Below are positions 52,842 to 57,706 of a stretch of 57,706 nucleotides of DNA, one piece after another. Position 1 is the first letter of the stretch. Each line of letters starts with the position of its first letter. The notes beneath the pieces were generated by a model, which worked only from the letters and a program-made list of their open reading frames with translations, did not search any database and was not told the DNA's origin. The DNA is taken from the NCBI GenBank assembly GCA_009838175.1, contig VXSB01000024.1:1-57706 (forward strand), given 5' to 3'. The translations under genes and the position numbers were made by a program. Source of the DNA: Chloroflexota bacterium. GTDB lineage: Bacteria > Chloroflexota > Dehalococcoidia > Lucifugimonadales > Lucifugimonadaceae.

Positions 52842-55511
52842 CTACCCGTTTGCTTTGCGCCATCTTCCGCAACCGCTAGAGATAAAGCCAGTATCTGCTG
52901 GGTCGATCGTCACTTCGATCTTGATGGTGGTGAATGATCGGTGGGTTGCGGAGAATTCGTCGCCAGACTCGATTACGTCGGATTCGGCGTGCCTGAATCC
53001 TGCTACTCGTTGCCATCGGCAAGTTGATCTGGGCCGTCCTTCGATGAAACGCGCGGTCGGTACTTCTGCGACGTAGTTGCCGGGCACGACCTCGGTACCT
53101 ACGCGGTAAACGCCGTCATTGAAAGTGTTGTACGGGGCGAGAGGGAGCCGGTCCTCGATTTTGCGCCAAATGCCGCATCCGTACGTGACGAAGCCCATGT
53201 CCGTCGGTTCGATCGTCACGATCCAGCGATTATTTGTCTTTCCGGAGATGATAGCGGCAGTAGCGTCGCCGGTGAAGTCGTCTGCGATGCTCCATCTGCA
53301 ACTGCCGAGTCTTCGAGGCTGGGCATAGTACGTTCCTGGCTCTATATGCACGCCAACAAGGTACGATCCGTTGCTGAATCTTCTCGGCGGCTCTGATTGC
53401 GGAAACTGAAGCGTGTCAATCGGCGTCCATTCACCGCAACCCGCGGAAGCGAAGCCGGTATCGGTGGGTAGAATCGTCGCGATTTTCGGCCCTGCTGCGA
53501 TGACCTCGACGATGTTGCCAGAGGTCCAAGTGAAGTCGGACAGTCGGCGCCATCGGCACGTAGCGATGCCTGTGCTCGTGGAGATGTACGTGCCGGGCGA
53601 GATATCTACGCCGACTCGATAAGTGCCGTCAGAGAACGTTGGTGCGATAATGGCACCTTCTGCTTCATCAAGCCTGCTCCAAGTTCCGCAACCGCGCGAT
53701 CGAAAGCCTTTATCAGATTCGAGGATAGTGGCGATTGCTTGCCCGGGGCTACCATAATCGTTGATCCGATTGAAGGCGTCGCCGTCGAATCCCGAGAGCC
53801 TGCTCCAGAAGCAATTCGAATCTTCGTTTGCGTCCGCGATGTAAGTGCCCTGCCCAATATTCTGATTGACGATGTAGATGCCATTCTCAAACGAGTCTGG
53901 GAGTTCTGCCGTCGAAGCGGGTGATTCTGTCGTCACCAAAGTCCAGATGCCGCATCCTTGGGAGTAAAAACCTACATCGTGGCTATGTATCGTCGTTATC
54001 GAATGGTTTACTGACTGCTCGGAAACTGTGTAGTCGTCCGGTTCGCCAGTGAACGCAGACAATCGGCTCCAATAGCAAACTCTGCCATCTGGCTCTTTGG
54101 CGACGTACGTACCTGGCGAGATCTCGGTGTTAACTGCCCATGTGCCGCGCTCGAAAGTTACAAGCGCCTCCGATTGAGTATCGGGGACAAATGGCTCCCA
54201 GCCACCGCATCCGTAGCTCTCGAATACGGTGTCGGTCGTTTCAATCTCCGCGATGTTGCGTCCCGTCGGGATGCGCACCGCGGGGTTGTTGCCGGGCCCG
54301 GTTCCAAATCCAATGAACCGACGCCACGAGCATTGTCCTCTTTCGCCGCCTGGGGATTGATATAAGCCAGGTGATATGTGTAGGTTGACGACATGTTCGC
54401 CGTCGCCGAAAGTCTTGGCGGCGTCTATCTCAATGTTGGGATCGACCTGGGTCCAGTGTCCGCAATCGATGGACCGGAATCCAACTGGGGCGTCTGGCAG
54501 TTCGACAATGCCTCGCGAAATGCCACTTCCGCCCTCCACTATGTCCTCGTCTCGACCGGTGAACCCGCCGAGGATGAACCATCGACATTGGCGGCCCTCG
54601 CGGGCGTCTGCGAAGTAGACCCCTGGTTGCACATCGATGCCTACGGCGAATGTTCCGGCGCCTATGGTGGGCTCTGGTTCGGCATGCGCGTCGTCGGGAT
54701 CGAACGGCTCCCAAGATCCGCATCCGTCGCTGTAGAAGCCAGTGTCGGACGGCAGGATAGTTGCGATCTGTCGCCCGATGGACTGGTAGCCGCCACTGAA
54801 ATCCGGGACTGCAACGTTGAACGACGAGTTCCGGAACCATCTGCAAGCGTTGTCGCCGGCATCCGCCATATAGTCACCTGGTTCGATGTCGACACCGACC
54901 AGATACGAGCCGTCGTTGAACTCCGATAACGGTTCTGATGGCCGGCCTCCTTTTCGGATCTGCCAGGTGCCACATCGGATCGAGTAGAAACCGCCGTCGC
55001 CGATCTTTAGCTCTACGATCGGCTCGCCAACTCTCCACCACGTAACCAAGCCGTCGTAATTCGGCTGATATGTGAAGTCGGTGCGGGTGAACCACAGGCA
55101 GCGTCCCTGGTTCTGGTCTGCGGTGTAGATGCCGGGGGCGATGTCGACTCCGACCTCGTACAACCCCTCGCCGAATTCTCTTAGCGGAGGTCTGCGGGTT
55201 TCACGAGGGTTCCACTCGCCGCAGCCTCTAGTCTGCACGAGCGTATCGCTTTCCGTGATCGTCACGATCGCCCTCGCCCTAAACGTTGGGGTACGTTGCG
55301 CGCCGTCGGTGTCGGTGATGCTCAGCGCGCAGATGCCGTCTTCGAACTCTGCGAAGTATGTGCCGGGGGCGATGTCAATGCCGACGCGGTGGGAGCCGTC
55401 GGAGAACGTAGTAGTGATGACGTCTGCTGCGGCGACTTGCCCAATTGCGCTGGCGGTCAGTACCGCTACGACTGCGAGGGCTGCGCTGATAATAGGTCGA
55501 TAATGCTTCAC
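52842..55511 (-). CDS. Secreted protein of ten tandem Cys-pair repeats
   Basis: 889 residues: a Sec signal peptide (about 1-29, ending QVAAA) followed by ten repeats of about 80-90 residues. Each repeat follows FxxGxYxVGxDIxPGxYxA, then a C-x-W pair, a variable Gly-rich middle and a closing T-x-x-x-D-x-G-F-x-S-x-GCG-x-W. Every unit has one Cys in C-x-W (the first unit lacks the Trp) and one in the terminal GCGxW or close variant, so an intra-repeat disulfide is likely. There is no membrane anchor or sorting motif. Such units appear as single copies in other secreted bacterial proteins. Function unknown; binding or adhesion is possible. Confidence 0.85.
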   Translation of the reverse strand: MKHYRPIISAALAVVAVLTASAIGQVAAADVITTTFSDGSHRVGIDIAPGTYFAEFEDGICALSITDTDGAQRTPTFRARAIVTITESDTLVQTRGCGEWNPRETRRPPLREFGEGLYEVGVDIAPGIYTADQNQGRCLWFTRTDFTYQPNYDGLVTWWRVGEPIVELKIGDGGFYSIRCGTWQIRKGGRPSEPLSEFNDGSYLVGVDIEPGDYMADAGDNACRWFRNSSFNVAVPDFSGGYQSIGRQIATILPSDTGFYSDGCGSWEPFDPDDAHAEPEPTIGAGTFAVGIDVQPGVYFADAREGRQCRWFILGGFTGRDEDIVEGGSGISRGIVELPDAPVGFRSIDCGHWTQVDPNIEIDAAKTFGDGEHVVNLHISPGLYQSPGGERGQCSWRRFIGFGTGPGNNPAVRIPTGRNIAEIETTDTVFESYGCGGWEPFVPDTQSEALVTFERGTWAVNTEISPGTYVAKEPDGRVCYWSRLSAFTGEPDDYTVSEQSVNHSITTIHSHDVGFYSQGCGIWTLVTTESPASTAELPDSFENGIYIVNQNIGQGTYIADANEDSNCFWSRLSGFDGDAFNRINDYGSPGQAIATILESDKGFRSRGCGTWSRLDEAEGAIIAPTFSDGTYRVGVDISPGTYISTSTGIATCRWRRLSDFTWTSGNIVEVIAAGPKIATILPTDTGFASAGCGEWTPIDTLQFPQSEPPRRFSNGSYLVGVHIEPGTYYAQPRRLGSCRWSIADDFTGDATAAIISGKTNNRWIVTIEPTDMGFVTYGCGIWRKIEDRLPLAPYNTFNDGVYRVGTEVVPGNYVAEVPTARFIEGRPRSTCRWQRVAGFRHAESDVIESGDEFSATHRSFTTIKIEVTIDPADTGFISSGCGRWRKANG

Positions 55512-55566
55512 ACCATCGAATGTTAACGCCGCATGGACGCGGAGAGGCTGGCTCGGAGGAAAGCTG

Positions 55567-56790
55567 TTATCGGGCGTCGCGCATGGTTTGGCGCTTCATC
55601 TGGGTTCTAGCCGGGAGGCTGTATATGTCGATGAAGCCAACGGCGGCGGCGTGGTCGAACTCGTCTTCGGTGGAGTATGTTGCCAGTTCGAAGTCGTAGA
55701 GGGAGTATGGGGAGCGTCTTCCGGTGACGGTTGAAGAGCCTTTATAGAGTTTGACTCGGACATCGCCAGTGGTGTAGCGCATGACGGAGTTGACGAAAGC
55801 GTCGAGGTTTTCGCGGAGTCCGGTGTACCAGCGTCCGTCGTAGACGAGGTCGGCGTAGAGTTGTGCGAGTTGGGCTTTAACTCGTTGCTGGTCGCGTGAG
55901 AGGGTTGCGGTCTCGAGGGCTGATAGCGCTTGGTAGAGGACGATGGCGGCTGGTGTTTCGTAGACTTCGCGCGATTTGATGCCGACTAGGCGGTTTTCGA
56001 GGTGGTCGACTCTTCCGACGCCGTGTGATCCGGCGAGGAGGTTGAGCTGGTCGATGAGTTCTACGAGATCCATCTTTTCGTCGTTCAGCGCGACGGGTAC
56101 GCCCTCTTCGAATGAGATGGAGACCTCTTCGGCTTCGTCAGGTGTCTGGTCTGGTGCTTGTGTCCAGGAGAAGGCATCTTCGGGTGGTGCGAACCAGGTG
56201 TCTTCGAGGTCTTCGCCTTCGATAGCGAGTCCCCACATGTTGCGGTCGATGGAGTAGACGCGCTGGTCGTCGCCTACTTCGCGAAGTTCTAGTCCGGCTC
56301 GGTTTGCGAACTCTTTCTCTTCGTCGCGGGTCATGTCCCATTCGCGTGCGGGAGCGATGATGCGGAGAGGTTCGCCGTGTGCGGCGAGGGTTTTGATTCC
56401 GGCGTCGAAGCGGACTTGGTCGTTGCCTTTTCCGGTGCATCCGTGTGCGACGGCAATGGCTCCGACTTGGCGTGCGGCTTCGACGAGCTTCTTCGCCATT
56501 AGGGGGCGGCCGAAGGCGGTGGAGAGTGCATATGCGGATTCGTACATCGCGCCGGCTTTGAGTCCGGGGACGATGAAGTCGCTGGCGAACTCGTCTTTTA
56601 CGTCCCATACGAGTGATTCGACGGCGCCGGCGGATGCGGCACGTTCTCGGATACCTTCGAGTTCGGGTCCTGCGCCGATGTCGACGGAGAGGGTAACGAC
56701 GTCTAGGTCGTAGTTTTCACGGATCCAGACGATGGAGATGGTGGAGTCCATTCCGCCGCTGTAAGCAAGCACGCACTTGTCTCTGGCCAT
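55567..56790 (-). CDS. argG: Argininosuccinate synthase
   Basis: About 407 residues from ATG 56790. LAYSGGMDSTISI is the ATP pyrophosphatase P-loop, written SGGMDS instead of the usual SGGLDT. VAHGCTGKGNDQVRF and the RPLMAKKLVEAA block are diagnostic. It joins citrulline and aspartate in arginine synthesis. It lies upstream of the secreted-repeat gene on the same strand. An upstream in-frame start adds 20 residues and is less likely. Confidence 0.93.
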   Translation of the reverse strand: MARDKCVLAYSGGMDSTISIVWIRENYDLDVVTLSVDIGAGPELEGIRERAASAGAVESLVWDVKDEFASDFIVPGLKAGAMYESAYALSTAFGRPLMAKKLVEAARQVGAIAVAHGCTGKGNDQVRFDAGIKTLAAHGEPLRIIAPAREWDMTRDEEKEFANRAGLELREVGDDQRVYSIDRNMWGLAIEGEDLEDTWFAPPEDAFSWTQAPDQTPDEAEEVSISFEEGVPVALNDEKMDLVELIDQLNLLAGSHGVGRVDHLENRLVGIKSREVYETPAAIVLYQALSALETATLSRDQQRVKAQLAQLYADLVYDGRWYTGLRENLDAFVNSVMRYTTGDVRVKLYKGSSTVTGRRSPYSLYDFELATYSTEDEFDHAAAVGFIDIYSLPARTQMKRQTMRDAR

Positions 56791-56895
56791 TTGTTGATGG
56801 GTTCCCTGATTGGTGTTGATTGAAAGGGTTAGGTGGGCGATATGCCTCAACTTTCAATCGTAAAACGGGAGTGGGGCGCATTCGGGGCTGATTCA

Positions 56896-57073
56896 CCCTC
56901 ACCCCCGGATCAAGTCCGGGGCAGGCTCTAGCCCTCTCCCATCAAGGGAGAGGGGATTTGCAGCACATCCCCCACGCTTTTGTCCCCGGTTCCCCCTCAC
57001 CCTAGCCCTCTCCCACGGAGGGGAGAGGGGACATCGCCACCCGGCATTTCTGGATTCCGGCTTTCGCCGGAAT
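56896..57073. repeat. Cluster of three or four palindromic elements
   Basis: In order: CCCCGGA-TCAAG-TCCGGGG (56903-56921), CCCTCTCCC-ATCAA-GGGAGAGGG (56932-56954), CCCTCTCCC-ACGGA-GGGGAGAGGG (57006-57029) and ATTCCGGC-TTTC-GCCGGAAT (57054-57073). The last two lie inside the 3' end of the methyltransferase reading frame. The array fills the space between it and argG. Confidence 0.8.
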
Positions 57074-57602
57074 GACGCGAGAGGGTGGCGCCTTCCATTT
57101 GGAGAAGGCGGGCTTTTAGGGGGAGGCCGATGGTGCCGCCGAAGCCGTTGAGGTTGCCGTTGGAGCCGATTACTCGGTGGCAGGGGATGATGATCGGTAT
57201 GGGGTTGGTGGCCATTGCTCTACCGGCGGCGCGTGCGGATTTGGGGTTTCCGGATGCTTTTTCGGCGAGCCATGCGTAGGTGCGAGTTTCGCCGCGGGGT
57301 ATGGTGCGGCATGCCGCGCGGGCATGTTGGGTGTATGGGGTCCAGGCGGAATCGTCGATGGGGATTGTGTCGAGTGAGACGAACTCGCCGTTGCAGTAGC
57401 GGGTCAGGAGTTGTTTCGCTTCGTGGAGCACGTCGTTAGATCCGCCTGGTGATCCATTTTTGATGTCAGAGATGGCCTCAAGGGCAGTATCGGGGGTTGG
57501 TTCGGGGAGGGAGGATCGGACAATACCGCGTTCGGTTGCGGCGATGGCGATCCATCCGAGTGTGGTTTCGAAGATTTCGGAGGAGATTGGTTGTGGTGTC
57601 AT
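56997..57602 (-). CDS. ogt: Methylated-DNA--[protein]-cysteine S-methyltransferase
   Basis: 201 residues. The active-site Cys is in IIPCHRVIGSNG, preceded by the DNA-binding helix region with ARAAGRAMATNP. TPYTQHARAACRTIPRGETRTYAWLA is the usual core. It removes alkyl groups from O6-guanine in a suicide reaction. The family ends near GLPLKARLLQMEG. The last ~27 residues here, starting SRHSGESRNPE, are translated palindromic repeat, an added tail. Confidence 0.9.
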   Translation of the reverse strand: MTPQPISSEIFETTLGWIAIAATERGIVRSSLPEPTPDTALEAISDIKNGSPGGSNDVLHEAKQLLTRYCNGEFVSLDTIPIDDSAWTPYTQHARAACRTIPRGETRTYAWLAEKASGNPKSARAAGRAMATNPIPIIIPCHRVIGSNGNLNGFGGTIGLPLKARLLQMEGATLSRHSGESRNPEMPGGDVPSPLRGRGLG

Positions 57603-57665
57603 GGTTTGATTGTGATTGTAAGGTCTGGGCGTGTTTGTATGTCCACTTGGTGTGGCTGTTTGCTG

Positions 57666-57691
57666 CCGGGCCTTCCGGTTGGAAGGCCCGG
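57666..57691. terminator. Strong GC-rich hairpin at the window end
   Basis: CCGGGCCTTCC-GGTT-GGAAGGCCCGG, a perfect 11-bp stem with a 4-base loop upstream of the methyltransferase start. It is not followed by a T-run on either strand, so it may be a terminator for a gene beyond the window or another palindromic element. Confidence 0.5.
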
Positions 57692-57706
57692 CGGCCAGGG
57701 TCTTCG

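Noticed and set aside
1-57706. CRISPR arrays, prophage, insertion sequences, rRNA and tRNA genes
   Set aside because: No regularly spaced direct repeats, transposase or phage genes, or conserved rRNA/tRNA sequences were found by eye.

Overview
The window is a gene-dense piece of a bacterial chromosome with about 50 protein-coding genes, mixed strand use and moderate-to-high GC. No rRNA, tRNA, phage or insertion sequence was found. The gene content suggests a free-living, metabolically broad heterotroph. It has many one-off catabolic enzymes (enolase superfamily, DapA-like aldolases, Gfo/Idh/MocA oxidoreductases, amidohydrolases, L-rhamnose-mutarotase-like proteins, MFS carriers), Thr-Pro-rich lipoproteins and a tryptophan T-box. 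I infer a Chloroflexota-like organism, possibly of the SAR202 type, but the sequence alone does not prove this.

Layout. 0-3 kb: Gfo/Idh oxidoreductase and dihydrolipoamide dehydrogenase. 3-9 kb: a class III aminotransferase, then a gene-poor stretch (4575-5503) with a strong minus-strand promoter feeding a highly structured, unidentified RNA, then an operon of an amidohydrolase and two tandem D-cysteine-desulfhydrase/ACC-deaminase paralogs. 9-13 kb: rpsT, the bifunctional (p)ppGpp synthetase/hydrolase and an LPXTG-type surface protein. 13-25 kb: DapA-like aldolase, mandelate-racemase-family enzyme, lactonase-like amidohydrolase and two mutarotase-like proteins, which together resemble a dispersed sugar-acid pathway. 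Between them lie ybeY, a beta-propeller lipoprotein, a HAD dehalogenase and an FlK-like thioesterase. 25-40 kb: site-2 protease, hydrolases, two paralogous MFS carriers, an E2 acyltransferase, two GNATs, a second DapA-like enzyme, AlkD-like protein, S9 peptidase, an NCS2 permease fused to an RsbW-like ATPase domain, and a CocE-type hydrolase.

40-48 kb is a tryptophan region: T-box leader, trpS, trpE, trpG, trpD, an MFS exporter, trpC and trpF, all on the plus strand. trpA and trpB are not in the window. 48-57.7 kb: another oxidoreductase, a 25-codon micro-ORF followed by a type II restriction-modification pair, plsY, argD-like aminotransferase, a secreted protein made of ten Cys-pair repeats, argG and an alkylguanine methyltransferase.

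Small palindromic elements are scattered between genes (near 5.4, 6.7, 9.6, 10.0, 41.6, 48.1 and 56.9-57.1 kb). In at least two places they appear to have been taken into coding sequence: the N-terminus of trpS and the C-terminus of the methyltransferase. The most promising unexplained item is the structured RNA at about 4.8-5.25 kb. Next are the permease-kinase fusion, the reading frames that lack normal starts at 23.6 and 29.0 kb, and the micro-ORF before the restriction-modification genes.
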